Shown piece by piece: positions 1-9,458 of a stretch of DNA of 64,000 nt (positions are counted from its first letter, which is position 1; every line of letters starts with the position of its first letter). Source of the DNA: Yoonia sp. G8-12 (GTDB lineage: Bacteria; Pseudomonadota; Alphaproteobacteria; Rhodobacterales; Rhodobacteraceae); the NCBI RefSeq assembly GCF_038443675.1, contig NZ_CP151762.1:2108001-2172000 (forward strand), given 5' to 3'. The notes under the pieces are model-generated. The model worked only from the letters and a program-made list of their open reading frames with translations, was not told where the DNA came from and searched no databases. Both the position numbers and the translations under genes were made by a program.

Positions 1-1
1 G

Positions 2-556
2 CCTGTGACCGCTGATCAACCCCTGCCCAGCCGCGAGGCCTATGCAAAGCTGAACCGCTATTTGCGCACCGGCGGGATGATCATGTTCGACACCCGCGAT
101 AGCGATAGCGCGCGGTTTGGCTCCGGCTCGCCCCAGGGACAGAAACTACAGGCGATTGCACGTTCTCTGGATATCCCAGCCATTGAACGAATACCGCCAG
201 ATCACGTGCTGACACGGACATTCTATCTGCTACAGGATTTCCCGGGACGCTATGCAAGCCGTGATGTCTGGGTTGAAGCCGCACCGATCACCGCCGAACA
301 GATCGACGGGATGCCGTTTCGCAACCTTAATGACGGCGTGACACCTGTGATCATCGGGGGCAACGACTGGGCCCGCGCTTGGGCCGTCGATGGGAACGGG
401 CGGCGCATGTTCCCTGTGGGGCGTGGCATGTCCGGCGAACGCCAGCGCGAAATTGCGCTGCGGTTCGGGGTGAACGTGATCATGCACGTGCTGACCGGTA
501 ACTATAAGTCGGATCAGGTCCATGTGCCTGATCTGCTCGACAGGTTGGGGCAATGA
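2..556 (+). CDS. DUF4159-family membrane protein, 3' part only
   Basis: The reading frame is already open at the left edge, so this is the C-terminal ~184 residues of a longer protein. The ORF's GTG at 5 is most likely an internal valine. The visible part contains a GGMIMFDTRD segment and an NDWARAWA segment, which fit the DUF4159 domain found at the C-terminus of ~900-residue BatA-like proteins of Alphaproteobacteria; that assignment is from memory of the family. It is followed after one base by another large membrane protein with a VWA-like motif, so the two are probably cotranscribed with MoxR/DUF58 genes upstream of the window. Its biochemical role is unknown. Confidence 0.7.
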   Translation, partial: PVTADQPLPSREAYAKLNRYLRTGGMIMFDTRDSDSARFGSGSPQGQKLQAIARSLDIPAIERIPPDHVLTRTFYLLQDFPGRYASRDVWVEAAPITAEQIDGMPFRNLNDGVTPVIIGGNDWARAWAVDGNGRRMFPVGRGMSGERQREIALRFGVNVIMHVLTGNYKSDQVHVPDLLDRLGQ

Positions 557-557
557 C

Positions 558-2624
558 ATGACAGGCACTTTGCTTCTCGATCCGCTGATCCCGCTTCTGG
601 CGCTCTACGCCATCGCCGTCTTGGTTGTCGTTGCCGTGACGCTCGCCATCTGGCGGCGTTTGCCGGGCTGGTGGTTGCGTGGACTGGCGGGGCTGGCTTT
701 GCTGGCCGCCATCGCAAACCCGAGTATCCAGCAGGAAGATCGTGAACCGCTGAGCGATATCGTTTTGATGGTTGTCGATGAGAGCGCCAGCCAGCGCATC
801 GGCTCACGCCCCGACCAAAACGCGCAAGCCATTGCGAATATCGAAGCCGAGATCGACCGTCAGCCCAACACCGAACTGCGTAAAGTCACACTTGGTGATG
901 GTGAAGGCGATCTGGGCACGACCCTGATGACCGCCGTGTCGCAGGCTTTGGCCGAAGAACCTCAGGCGCGGATTGCGGGTGTTATCCTTGTCTCGGACGG
1001 GCGCTTGCATGATCTTGAGCGCGCGCCCGCGCTGCCTGCGCCGCTACATTTGTTGATGACTGGCGAGCCTGACGATTGGGATCGGCGGCTGGTGGTACAG
1101 AACGCGCCGGCCTTTGCGATCCTTGGCGAAGAGGTGAATCTTACCCTGCGGGTTGAGGATCAGGGCGCGGCACCAGAAACCACGACGGTCCCGCTCTCGA
1201 TTTCGATTGATGGTGAACCGCCGCTGACGGTGCAGGTGCCTGTGGGTCAGGATATCCAACTGCCCATCACCCTACCACATGGCGGTATGAATGTACTGCA
1301 ATTCGAAATTCCGACCGCTGAGGGCGAATTGACCAACCGCAACAACGCGTCAGTCGTCCAGATCAACGGCGTGCGCGACCGTCTGCGTGTTCTGTTGGTT
1401 TCAGGCGAGCCGCACCCGGGGGAACGGACTTGGCGTAACCTGCTGAAGTCGGATTCATCCGTCGATCTGGTGCATTTCACCATTCTGCGTCCCCCTGAAA
1501 AGCAGGACGGTGTGCCGGTCAATGAACTCTCGCTCATCGCCTTTCCAACGCGCGAATTATTCCTCGAAAAGATCAATGATTTCGACCTGATCATTTTTGA
1601 CCGCTATCGTCGTCGCGGCATTCTGCCCAGCGCCTATCTCGACAATATCCGCTCTTATGTTGAACAAGGCGGTGCCGTGCTGATCTCATCTGGCCCCGAG
1701 TACGGCTCTGCCGAAAGCATCTACCGCTCGCCTTTGGGGCAAATCCTGCCGGGTGCGCCGACTGCGCGTGTCTTTGAAGAAGGCTTTGTGCCACAAATCA
1801 CCGATCTTGGCGCGCGCCATCCTGTGACCGAAGGGCTTGATGCGCTATCGCCCAATCCAGATGGTGACGGGCCGGGTTGGGGGCGGTGGTTCCGCTTGGT
1901 CGATGTACTGGTGCCGCAAGAGGCCATGACAGTCATGTCCGGCCTTGATGAGCGCCCCCTGCTGACACTGAACCGCATTGGTGAAGGCCGCGTTGCGCTG
2001 ATGGCATCCGATCACTCATGGCTCTGGGATCGGGGCTATGAAGGCGGTGGACCGCAGTTGGAACTCCTGCGGCGTCTGGCACACTGGATGATGAAAGAAC
2101 CCGAGCTTGAAGAAGAAGCGCTTTGGGTCGAACCCGCTGGCCAAACGATGCGGATTATCCGGCGCACACTTGATCTGGACACCGGCGATGTCGTTGTGAC
2201 CCACCCTGACGGGATAGAAACGACGCTGCGGTTGGAGGAAGTCTCGCCCGGGCGGTTTGAAACGCTGTGGAACGCACCAGAGATCGGGCTTTACCGTCTG
2301 GACGACGGCGAAGAAACCGCAGTGATCGCGCTTGGGCCAGCAGCACCGCGTGAGTTTGAGCAAACGATCGCAGATGGCGCTTTGCTGACCCCGCTGATCG
2401 ACAGCACGCGGGGTGGGATCATCCCGATTTCTGCCGGTAATGTTGACATCCGTAGTGTCCGCGAAGGACGGCCGGCTGCAGGACGTGGCTGGATCGGGAT
2501 CACCCCGCGTGAGGCGTTCCGGACAGCCGAGATCAGCATCACTCCGGTTCTGCCCGCATGGGCATTCTTACTGCTGGCATCTCTTTTGATGGTTGGTGCC
2601 TGGTTGCGCGAAGGGCGGCGTTAG
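558..2624 (+). CDS. Membrane protein with VWA-like and GATase1-like regions
   Basis: This is a 688-residue protein. I start it at ATG 558, right after the previous stop, because the longer upstream extension overlaps that gene. Two hydrophobic segments lie at about residues 8-32 and 40-54 and one at about 665-685, so both ends are membrane-anchored. VVDESASQ at ~72-79 resembles a DxSxS metal-binding motif of a von Willebrand A-like fold. The middle part (about 285-480, starting RVLLVSGEPHPGE) resembles the glutamine-amidotransferase-like domain seen in these large membrane proteins. It sits directly downstream of a DUF4159 gene, a pairing common in Rhodobacterales. The function (envelope or chaperone-type complex) is inferred only from context. 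Confidence 0.72.
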   Translation: MTGTLLLDPLIPLLALYAIAVLVVVAVTLAIWRRLPGWWLRGLAGLALLAAIANPSIQQEDREPLSDIVLMVVDESASQRIGSRPDQNAQAIANIEAEIDRQPNTELRKVTLGDGEGDLGTTLMTAVSQALAEEPQARIAGVILVSDGRLHDLERAPALPAPLHLLMTGEPDDWDRRLVVQNAPAFAILGEEVNLTLRVEDQGAAPETTTVPLSISIDGEPPLTVQVPVGQDIQLPITLPHGGMNVLQFEIPTAEGELTNRNNASVVQINGVRDRLRVLLVSGEPHPGERTWRNLLKSDSSVDLVHFTILRPPEKQDGVPVNELSLIAFPTRELFLEKINDFDLIIFDRYRRRGILPSAYLDNIRSYVEQGGAVLISSGPEYGSAESIYRSPLGQILPGAPTARVFEEGFVPQITDLGARHPVTEGLDALSPNPDGDGPGWGRWFRLVDVLVPQEAMTVMSGLDERPLLTLNRIGEGRVALMASDHSWLWDRGYEGGGPQLELLRRLAHWMMKEPELEEEALWVEPAGQTMRIIRRTLDLDTGDVVVTHPDGIETTLRLEEVSPGRFETLWNAPEIGLYRLDDGEETAVIALGPAAPREFEQTIADGALLTPLIDSTRGGIIPISAGNVDIRSVREGRPAAGRGWIGITPREAFRTAEISITPVLPAWAFLLLASLLMVGAWLREGRR

Positions 2625-2628
2625 GGTT

Positions 2629-3549
2629 TTGCTTTCCACCGTTCTGAAACTGCTTGGTGCCATCGCCTTGGCGGTGATCACGCTTGTTGGCTGTCAGACG
2701 ATCCGCAATTCAGGGAATACCCCGCTGCAAGAGCCCACCGCAGACACGCTGCGGGTGGCCACTTATAATGTGCACTACATCATCTTGTCGCGTGAAACCG
2801 GCGCGTGGTCAGTAGCCGACTGGGACCGGCGCAAGACGCCCCTCGATCTGGCCTTCAAAGAGATGACTGCCGATGTCATCGGATTTCAGGAGATGGAAAG
2901 CTTTGCTGGTGGAAATAGCGGGAGCGTAAACCTGACGCTGGATTGGTTGCTGAAGAATAATCCAGACTATGCTGCGGCCGCTGTCGGTGATCCGTCGATC
3001 TTTCCATCAACCCAGCCGATCCTTTATCGGGCCAACCGGTTGCGCCTGCTCGATCAAGGCTGGTTCTTCTTCTCAGACACGCCAGACGTGATCTATTCAA
3101 GCACCTTCAACGGCTCCTATCCTGCGTTCGCCTCTTGGGCGCAGTTTCGTGATCTTGCGACGGGCACGGTGTTCCGCGTCGTCAATCTCCACACAGACTA
3201 CGGAAGTCGGTCCAACCGCATGCAGTCTGTTGAACTGGTAGCAAAGCGGGTCGCCCCGTGGATTGCAGCAGGTGAAACCCTCTTTCTCGTCGGCGATATA
3301 AACGCTCGCTTTGGCGATCCCGTGCTGGAAGTATTGGAAGAGACTGGACTAACATTCGCGCCTGTCGAAGGGTCCACGTACCATCTTAACTGGGGGCTCA
3401 ATCTGTTTAGCGCGATTGATCACATCGCGCATATTGGCGATGCCATCCCCGTGTCTGCGCCCGTTGTCTTGCGGCAAAAGTTCGCCGGAGAGTGGCCAAC
3501 CGACCATTATCCGGTCATCGTCGACTATCAGCTGGGCGGTGCAAAGTAG
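2629..3549 (+). CDS. Endonuclease/exonuclease/phosphatase-family lipoprotein
   Basis: This is an EEP-superfamily metal-dependent phosphoesterase. Motifs in order are ATYNVHY, DVIGFQEME, NLHTDYGSR, VGDINARFGD and DHYPVIVDY, which supply the Asn, Glu, Asp/Asn and Asp-His of the active site. The N-terminus is a signal peptide ending in LVGCQ, a lipobox, so the enzyme is probably a periplasmic lipoprotein. The start is uncertain: TTG 2629 gives a clean signal peptide and follows the upstream stop by 4 bases, while GTG 2596 would add 11 residues and overlap that gene. The substrate (DNA, phospholipid or phosphosugar) cannot be read from the sequence. A second EEP protein lies at 44443-45456. Confidence 0.78.
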   Translation: MLSTVLKLLGAIALAVITLVGCQTIRNSGNTPLQEPTADTLRVATYNVHYIILSRETGAWSVADWDRRKTPLDLAFKEMTADVIGFQEMESFAGGNSGSVNLTLDWLLKNNPDYAAAAVGDPSIFPSTQPILYRANRLRLLDQGWFFFSDTPDVIYSSTFNGSYPAFASWAQFRDLATGTVFRVVNLHTDYGSRSNRMQSVELVAKRVAPWIAAGETLFLVGDINARFGDPVLEVLEETGLTFAPVEGSTYHLNWGLNLFSAIDHIAHIGDAIPVSAPVVLRQKFAGEWPTDHYPVIVDYQLGGAK

Positions 3550-3554
3550 CGTCG

Positions 3555-3893
3555 CTAGTCGCCCAACGCGACCTCAAATAAATCCTCAGACCAGCCATCC
3601 ACATTGCATCGGGCACGGACATAGACAACCGTCGCACCATCCGGGATCTTCACACCTGACAAGGCGCGGGTAAAGGGTTGTTCAGTCTCATGCGGGTGTA
3701 GCAATTCGCGGATACCGAGGCTGTTGCCATCCGTATCAAGCACCTCCCATGCATCGGCATAGTGGTCCCAGCCAGTGTCTGGATGCGAGAGGGTGACGCT
3801 AAAGCGATCCCCGCTGACCATCACGTTTTCAACAACAGGACCATCGGCAAAGACCGGGCCCGTGAGGAGGGCAAAGAGAGCAAAATATTTCAT
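3555..3893 (-). CDS. Small exported protein of unknown function
   Basis: This 112-residue protein begins with a clear Sec signal peptide (KYFALFALLTGPVFA, cleavage after residue ~16). The mature part has a beta-rich look, with alternating hydrophobic residues and a DTGWDHYADAWEVLD segment, and contains a single cysteine. I do not recognise a named family with certainty. Its ATG overlaps the stop of the upstream DUF599 gene by four bases, so it is translationally coupled to it. It converges on the EEP gene with only 5 bases between stops and no terminator visible there. Confidence 0.72.
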   Translation of the reverse strand: MKYFALFALLTGPVFADGPVVENVMVSGDRFSVTLSHPDTGWDHYADAWEVLDTDGNSLGIRELLHPHETEQPFTRALSGVKIPDGATVVYVRARCNVDGWSEDLFEVALGD

Positions 3894-4588
3894 ACTTCAT
3901 CTTCTAGCAGAATCTTGCGCGGCAAGGATGCAAATTCCCGTGACCACACGATCCAGACCACGGCCACCGTGGCGATGATCAAAGCAACCGCGCCCAAAAG
4001 CCACGCCAACGCACCCAAAGCAAAATACATCGCGCGCAGTCCGCGATTGAAATTCATCGCGGCACGGATGTTCAGCTCAGCCGCCTGCCCCGCACGCGGA
4101 TAGGCAATTGGATCGTTCGGGTCATTCGGAACCGCCGCCATCAAAACGGCGCAATAGCCAAAGATACGGTTAGACCAAACGAACTTGAGGAAAGCATTGG
4201 TTAAAAACAACGCCACCAAAGCCAGCTTGAGTTGAAAGATTAAGACAGGGACAGCCATGTCCGTGACCTCTGCGGCAACCCCGCGCAAAGGTTCTGTATT
4301 GCCGACCAGCGCCAACACGCCGCCAATGGACAGCAGGCAACTGGATGCAAAAAAGGCAGTGCCTTGGCGCAAGCCACCCAGAATCTGACTATCGAAAATA
4401 CGCGGATCGCGGGTCACCATGACCTTCATCCAGTCGCGTCTGCGCTCTGACATTAGAATTGTGACCGAAGGATGCTTTGCGCCCGGATGCTCAATCATCC
4501 AGCCCAAGACGAGCCAAGACACCACGAATGTCCCTGCTGCTATCCAATCAAGCGCGCTCAAAAGCGTCATGTGGTCCAATATACGCAT
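3890..4588 (-). CDS. DUF599-family integral membrane protein
   Basis: This 232-residue protein has about four hydrophobic segments: near residues 12-30, 80-100, 112-135 and 190-215. The segment with AELNIRAAMNFNRGLRAMYFA is typical of DUF599 proteins, whose role is unknown. It is divergent from glcDEF, and the intergenic space holds a strong palindrome at 4635-4655 that could influence both directions. It is coupled to the small exported protein downstream by a four-base overlap, so the two may act together. Confidence 0.78.
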   Translation of the reverse strand: MRILDHMTLLSALDWIAAGTFVVSWLVLGWMIEHPGAKHPSVTILMSERRRDWMKVMVTRDPRIFDSQILGGLRQGTAFFASSCLLSIGGVLALVGNTEPLRGVAAEVTDMAVPVLIFQLKLALVALFLTNAFLKFVWSNRIFGYCAVLMAAVPNDPNDPIAYPRAGQAAELNIRAAMNFNRGLRAMYFALGALAWLLGAVALIIATVAVVWIVWSREFASLPRKILLEDEV

Positions 4589-4634
4589 AGCGGAAAACCT
4601 ATCTCCTCGCCTTGTGTCTTGCTATATGCGATAA

Positions 4635-4655
4635 TTGGTAATATATTTTTACCAA
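4635..4655. promoter_or_regulatory. Palindromic operator upstream of glcDEF
   Basis: This is a perfect inverted repeat TTGGTAA-N7-TTACCAA, extended by one more A/T pair, that ends 23 bases before the glcD ATG. The same architecture (TTGGTCA-N7-TGACCAA) is found in front of the GntR/FCD regulator at 21734. GntR regulators of the FadR subfamily typically bind TGGT/ACCA-type palindromes. I infer that this is the site of that regulator, acting like GlcC on glycolate genes. The N7 spacing is wider than the usual FadR-type spacing. Confidence 0.6.
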
Positions 4656-4678
4656 TCATCCGATTAGGGAGTCGCCAC

Positions 4679-6112
4679 ATGCAAATGCCACAACCTAGCG
4701 CCAGCGTTATAGAGCGCAAAGATAAGATCGTCGCGCGTCTGTTAGAGGTGCTGCCCCGCGATGCTGTTATCTCAGATGAGCATGAAACACGAGCCTATGA
4801 ATGCGATGCACTGACCGCGTATAAATGCCCGCCGCTCTGTGCCGTCCTGCCTTCCAGCACTAGAGAAGTGTCCGATGTGCTGCGGGTTTGTCACGACATG
4901 GGCGTGCCGGTCGTGCCACGCGGGTCGGGCACATCATTGGCTGGCGGTGCATTGCCCACCGCAGATTGCGTGATCCTTGGCGTGGCCAAGATGAACGGCG
5001 TGATCGAAACCAATTACGATGACCGCTATATTCGCGTGCAAACAGGACGCACAAACCTTTCGGTCACCGGCGCGGTCGAGGCCGACGGGTTCTTTTATGC
5101 CCCCGACCCCTCCAGCCAGCTGGCCTGTGCCATCGCGGGCAATATCGCAATGAATTCCGGCGGTGCGCATTGTCTGAAATACGGCGTGACCACCAATAAC
5201 CTGATGGGTGTGACAATGGTGCTGATGGACGGCACCGTGGTTGAAATTGGCGGCGCGCATCTTGATGCGGGCGGGCTGGATTTGCTGGGTGTAATCTGCG
5301 GTTCCGAAGGCCAGCTTGGTGTTGTGACCGAAGCCACTTTGCGCATCCTGCACAAACCCGAAGGCGCGCGCCCTGTACTGATGGGCTATGATAATTCCGA
5401 GGTTGCTGGGCAGGTTGTCACCGACATTATCAAGGCAGGCATCCTGCCTGTGGCGATTGAATTCATGGATCGCCCCTGCATCGAGGCGACCGAGGCTTTC
5501 GCCAAAGCGGGATACCCGATGTGCGAGGCGCTTTTGATCGTCGAAGTCGAAGGATCAGACGCCGAGATCGACGCACAACTAAAGCTGATCATGGAAATCG
5601 CGGCCAAGCATAACCCCGTCGAATTGCGCGAAGCAAAAGACGCGGATGAGGCGGGCCGTATCTGGCTGGGCCGCAAATCTGCCTTTGGCGCGATGGGGCA
5701 GATCAATGATTACATGTGTCTTGATGGTACAATCCCGGTTTCGTCCCTGCCTTTTGTGTTGAAGCGTATTGGCGAGATGTCCAAAGAGTTCGGCCTTGAT
5801 GTGGGCAATGTATTTCACGCAGGCGACGGCAATATGCACCCGCTGATCCTGTTTGATGCCAACAAACCCGGCGATCTGGAATTGTGCGAGGAATTCGGTG
5901 CCGAAATCCTGAAGCTCTGTGTTGAAGTGGGCGGTTGCCTGACAGGCGAGCATGGCGTGGGCATCGAAAAGCGTGATCTGATGAATGTGCAGTTCGCGCC
6001 TGCCGATCTTGAAGCGCAGATGGCGGTCAAGGATATCTTTGATCCCGCTTGGCTTTTGAACGCCGCAAAGGTGTTCCCGCTGGACACATCGCAGCCCCGC
6101 CGTGCGGCGTAA
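4679..6112 (+). CDS. glcD: Glycolate oxidase subunit GlcD (FAD-linked oxidase)
   Basis: This is the 477-residue FAD-binding catalytic subunit of glycolate oxidase, which converts glycolate to glyoxylate at the inner face of the membrane. PRGSGTSLAGGALP (~80-93) belongs to the FAD-binding domain, and GNVFHAGDGNMHPL and CLTGEHGVGIEKR in the second half are signature segments of the C-terminal FAD-oxidase domain. I chose ATG 4679 because the ORF's upstream extension runs antisense over the DUF599 start and through the palindromic operator. It is the first gene of glcDEF; the stop and the next start share one base (TAATG). Confidence 0.95.
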   Translation: MQMPQPSASVIERKDKIVARLLEVLPRDAVISDEHETRAYECDALTAYKCPPLCAVLPSSTREVSDVLRVCHDMGVPVVPRGSGTSLAGGALPTADCVILGVAKMNGVIETNYDDRYIRVQTGRTNLSVTGAVEADGFFYAPDPSSQLACAIAGNIAMNSGGAHCLKYGVTTNNLMGVTMVLMDGTVVEIGGAHLDAGGLDLLGVICGSEGQLGVVTEATLRILHKPEGARPVLMGYDNSEVAGQVVTDIIKAGILPVAIEFMDRPCIEATEAFAKAGYPMCEALLIVEVEGSDAEIDAQLKLIMEIAAKHNPVELREAKDADEAGRIWLGRKSAFGAMGQINDYMCLDGTIPVSSLPFVLKRIGEMSKEFGLDVGNVFHAGDGNMHPLILFDANKPGDLELCEEFGAEILKLCVEVGGCLTGEHGVGIEKRDLMNVQFAPADLEAQMAVKDIFDPAWLLNAAKVFPLDTSQPRRAA

Positions 6113-7242
6113 TGATATCAGACCACAAGAAGAATATGATGCAGCCTAGATCCGAAGAAGACCTGTCCCAGATGATCATGGGGGCCAATGGCCCTTTGCG
6201 GATCAAAGGTGGAGGTACGCGCCCAGTCGGGCATTGCGATGGTGATGAACTCAGCACGACGGCCCTGAGCGGTATCAGTCTCTATGAACCCGGTGCGCTG
6301 ACCATCGTCGCGGGGGCAGGCACCCCGATTGCCGCGATCGAAGAAACACTGGCGGCCGAGAACCAGCGCCTTGCGTTTGAACCGATGGATCACCGCGCAC
6401 TGCTGGGCACCACAGGTGAGCCGACCTTGGGCGGTATGGCTGCGGCTAATGTTTCTGGTCCGCGCCGCATTTCCGTGGGCGCGTGCCGTGACTTCATGCT
6501 GGGCGTGCGCTTTGTGGATGGTCAGGGCACGATCATCAAAAATGGCGGCCGCGTGATGAAGAACGTCACAGGCTATGATTTGGTCAAGCTTTTGGCAGGA
6601 TCTTACGGCACTTTGGGCGTTCTGACCGAAGTGTCGCTCAAAGTGCTGCCCAACGTGGAAACCATCGGAACTCTGCGCTTGCACGGCCTGACCGACCGCC
6701 AAGCGGTAGCGGCCCTGTCTTGCGCCCTCGGCTCACCCTTCGAAGCGACCGCAGCGGCGCATCTACCCAAAGGCCCCGCTGGCGATCCGGTCACGATGCT
6801 GCGGCTTGAAGGGTTTGAGGCATCGGTCAAATACCGCGCGGACAAGCTACAAGACCTGCTCAAACCCTATGGCGATGTCGATGTCACAATGGGCGATGGC
6901 GCAGAATGGGCGGCGGTGCGTGATGTGGCCGCATTTGCCGATCAACCCGGCAATGTCTGGCGCATTTCGGCCAAACCATCAGACGCGCCGGACTTGGTTG
7001 CCAGGCTGGATGCCACAGCGGTCCAATACGACTGGGGCGGCGGTCTGATCTGGGCGCTGGCCGAGGAAGGCCGCGATTTGCGCAGCGCTTTGGGCGAGTT
7101 CGACGGCCACGCCACGCTGATCCGCGGCCACGCCGATGTGCCGACCTTCCACCCCGAAGTACCCGCCTTGGCCGCACTGACCAACGGCCTGCGCGCCAAA
7201 TTCGACCCACGCGGCATTCTGAATTCCGGGATCATGACATAA
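6112..7242 (+). CDS. glcE: Glycolate oxidase subunit GlcE
   Basis: This is the 376-residue second FAD-binding subunit, with the same FAD_binding_4 fold as GlcD but shorter. GTTGEPTLGGMAAANVSGPRR (read in two parts, ~105-125) and KNVTGYDLVKLLAGSYGTLG (~150-170) are the flavin-binding segments of GlcE proteins. The start is ATG 6112, overlapping the glcD stop by one base; the longer ORF start lies inside glcD. The product forms the GlcDEF complex with its neighbours. Regulation should follow the operator in front of glcD. Confidence 0.94.
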   Translation: MISDHKKNMMQPRSEEDLSQMIMGANGPLRIKGGGTRPVGHCDGDELSTTALSGISLYEPGALTIVAGAGTPIAAIEETLAAENQRLAFEPMDHRALLGTTGEPTLGGMAAANVSGPRRISVGACRDFMLGVRFVDGQGTIIKNGGRVMKNVTGYDLVKLLAGSYGTLGVLTEVSLKVLPNVETIGTLRLHGLTDRQAVAALSCALGSPFEATAAAHLPKGPAGDPVTMLRLEGFEASVKYRADKLQDLLKPYGDVDVTMGDGAEWAAVRDVAAFADQPGNVWRISAKPSDAPDLVARLDATAVQYDWGGGLIWALAEEGRDLRSALGEFDGHATLIRGHADVPTFHPEVPALAALTNGLRAKFDPRGILNSGIMT

Positions 7243-8561
7243 TGCAAACAACCTTTACTCCCGAGCAGTTGACTGATCCTGCGATCAAACGATCCAACGA
7301 AATCCTGCGGTCCTGCGTGCATTGCGGTTTTTGCACCGCGACCTGCCCCACCTATCAGGTGCTGGGCGATGAACTCGATAGTCCGCGTGGCCGGATTTAT
7401 CTGATCAAGGACATGCTCGAAAACGAGCGCAAGCCGGATGCCAAGACCGTCAAACATATCGACCGCTGCCTATCATGCCTGGCCTGCATGACGACTTGCC
7501 CGTCTGGCGTACATTACATGCACCTTGTCGATCATGCACGTGCGTATATCGAAAAGAACTATGACAGGCCCTTCTCTGACCGCGCATTGCGCTGGGTTTT
7601 GGCGCGCATCCTGCCTTATCCGATGCGGTTCCGCGTGGCCCTGCTGGGCGCTAAGATCGGGCGTCCTTTTGCACGGTTTATGCCTGATGCCCGCCTGCGC
7701 GCGATGTTGGAAATGGCACCCAAGACTATTCCCCCCGTCAGCCGCAACGACGACCCGCAGACGTTTCCCGCCAAAGACAAAAAGATGCGTGTGGCGCTGA
7801 TGACAGGTTGTGCGCAAAAAGCGCTGAACACCGATATCAACGATTCCACAATCCGGCTGCTGACGCGTTTGGGGGCCGAAGTTGTTGTGGCAGAAGGAGC
7901 CGGTTGCTGCGGTGCGCTCACGCATCACATGGGCAAAGAGGATGAGAGCCACGCCACAGCGGCGAAAAACATCCGCGCATGGGCCAAGGAAATGGACAAT
8001 GGCGGCCTTGATGCCATCGTGATCAACACCTCGGGTTGCGGTACAACGGTCAAGGATTACGGGCATATGTTCCGCAATGATCCGCTCGCGACCGACGCGG
8101 CGCGTATCTCGGCTATTGCCATGGATGTGTCCGAAATCCTGATGAAGCTGGATATGCCGCAGGGCGAAGACAAAGGCACGAAAGTAGCTTATCATGCCGC
8201 ATGTTCGCTGCAACATGGCCAGCAGATAAAAACATTTCCAAAGGATTTGCTGAAGAAGGCAGGCTTTACCGTGCTTGAACCGGCTGACAGCCATCTGTGT
8301 TGTGGCTCTGCGGGCACTTATAACCTGATGCAGCCCGAAATCTCGAAACAGTTGAAAGCGCGCAAAGTGCAGACGCTTGAAGCGCTGACGCCCGATATCA
8401 TTTCTGCGGGAAACATCGGTTGCATGATGCAGATCGGCGGCGGCACAGACGTGCCGATTGTGCATACGGTCGAACTTTTGGATTGGGCGACGGGTGGGCC
8501 GCAACCACCCGCACTGACCGCACCGGGAAAAAGAGAGCCGCAAATCCCGATCTTGCGCTGA
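7242..8561 (+). CDS. glcF: Glycolate oxidase iron-sulfur subunit GlcF
   Basis: This 439-residue protein carries two [4Fe-4S] ferredoxin motifs, CVHCGFCTATCP (~25-36) and CLSCLACMTTCP (~77-88), followed by two cysteine-rich CCG domains (AEGAGCCGAL and ADSHLCCGSAG, each preceded by further Cys residues). It passes electrons from the flavins of GlcD/E towards the quinone pool. It overlaps glcE by one base. No terminator is visible after its stop; the protease gene downstream begins 40 bases later. Confidence 0.95.
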   Translation: MQTTFTPEQLTDPAIKRSNEILRSCVHCGFCTATCPTYQVLGDELDSPRGRIYLIKDMLENERKPDAKTVKHIDRCLSCLACMTTCPSGVHYMHLVDHARAYIEKNYDRPFSDRALRWVLARILPYPMRFRVALLGAKIGRPFARFMPDARLRAMLEMAPKTIPPVSRNDDPQTFPAKDKKMRVALMTGCAQKALNTDINDSTIRLLTRLGAEVVVAEGAGCCGALTHHMGKEDESHATAAKNIRAWAKEMDNGGLDAIVINTSGCGTTVKDYGHMFRNDPLATDAARISAIAMDVSEILMKLDMPQGEDKGTKVAYHAACSLQHGQQIKTFPKDLLKKAGFTVLEPADSHLCCGSAGTYNLMQPEISKQLKARKVQTLEALTPDIISAGNIGCMMQIGGGTDVPIVHTVELLDWATGGPQPPALTAPGKREPQIPILR

Positions 8562-8600
8562 TGCCATAATCCTGCCCTATCTGTCGGCGACGGTTTTGTG

Positions 8601-9425
8601 ATGGAACGGACACGGATGATACGGCAGCTCTTGGTTTCAGCGATCCTAAGCTTCGCAACGACCTTTGCTGCGCATGCGCAAGATGCAGGTCTTGTGACGC
8701 TTCAAACGCGTCAGGACAGCCAAGGCTGGGAAGCTGTTGGGCGGCTCGATATTGCGGGCAAAGGGTTCTGTACGGCGGCCTTGATCCGGGACCGGTTGAT
8801 TCTCACGGCGGCACACTGCCTTTATGACATCGACGGATCGTTGATCACGCCAGACAGGTTTTCTTTTCAGGCCGGGCTACGTGACGGGCGGGCGCAGGCT
8901 ACACGCGCTGTGACACGGGCCGTGGCACATCCGGAATACTCCCACAGTGGCGATGCCGCGGATACAAGCGGCGTGGCCATTGATATCGCTGTTCTGGAAC
9001 TGGACAGGCCGATCCGCAACACGCGGATACGCCCCTATGCGATTGCCCAGCGACCGATCACAGGTGATCAGGTCGGGGTCGTATCCTACGGACGCGGGCG
9101 CGAGGACGCGGCAAGCCTGCAACAGGTCTGCGATGTGCTTGGGCGGCAGACCGGTGTCATTGTGATGACCTGCGATGTTGAATACGGATCAAGCGGATCA
9201 CCTGTTTTCATCATGAATGATGGCGAGACGCGGATTGCCTCGGTCGTGTCGGCCATGGCGCAGATCAACGGGCAGAAGGTGTCGCTCGGCACCTCGCTTG
9301 AGGGGCCGCTGAATGTCTTGTTAGGCCATTTTGGAACGCTTGGTCCGGCGCGGATCGGGGGCGTGCAGCGGCTTATGCCGGGTGGCGCGCGCAATGACAC
9401 AGGCGCGAAGTTCATCCAGCCCTGA
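8601..9425 (+). CDS. Exported trypsin-like serine protease
   Basis: This S1-family protease has the complete triad: His in TAAHC (~residue 74), Asp in DIAVLEL (~132) and Ser in YGSSGSPVF (~197). The signal peptide runs to AHAQDA, so it acts in the periplasm or outside the cell. At ~274 residues it is a single protease domain without PDZ or membrane anchor, unlike DegP. The start is ATG 8601 or ATG 8616; both keep the signal peptide. It has no obvious functional link to glcDEF upstream. Cysteine pairs (FC/HC and VC/TC) could form disulfides. Confidence 0.85.
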   Translation: MERTRMIRQLLVSAILSFATTFAAHAQDAGLVTLQTRQDSQGWEAVGRLDIAGKGFCTAALIRDRLILTAAHCLYDIDGSLITPDRFSFQAGLRDGRAQATRAVTRAVAHPEYSHSGDAADTSGVAIDIAVLELDRPIRNTRIRPYAIAQRPITGDQVGVVSYGRGREDAASLQQVCDVLGRQTGVIVMTCDVEYGSSGSPVFIMNDGETRIASVVSAMAQINGQKVSLGTSLEGPLNVLLGHFGTLGPARIGGVQRLMPGGARNDTGAKFIQP

Positions 9426-9429
9426 CCCT

Positions 9430-9458
9430 CTTGAAAGCAAAAACAACCACACCCAAAT
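9430..9458 (+). promoter_or_regulatory. RpoH-like heat-shock promoter of the hsp20 gene
   Basis: CTTGAAA at 9430-9436 and CCCAAAT at 9452-9458 are separated by 15 bases, close to the sigma-32 type arrangement (CTTG then a C-rich/AT -10). It lies ~99 bases before the Hsp20 start codon. Its -10 part lies within a 6-5-6 inverted repeat, ACACCC/GGGTGT (9449-9465), which could be a repressor site or form part of the leader. The call rests on resemblance only. Confidence 0.5.

Noticed and set aside
7473..8567. 364-codon open frame antisense to glcF
   Set aside because: It lies fully over a clear glcF gene and its His/Cys/Arg-rich translation has no domain; it is a by-product of the GC-rich coding strand.
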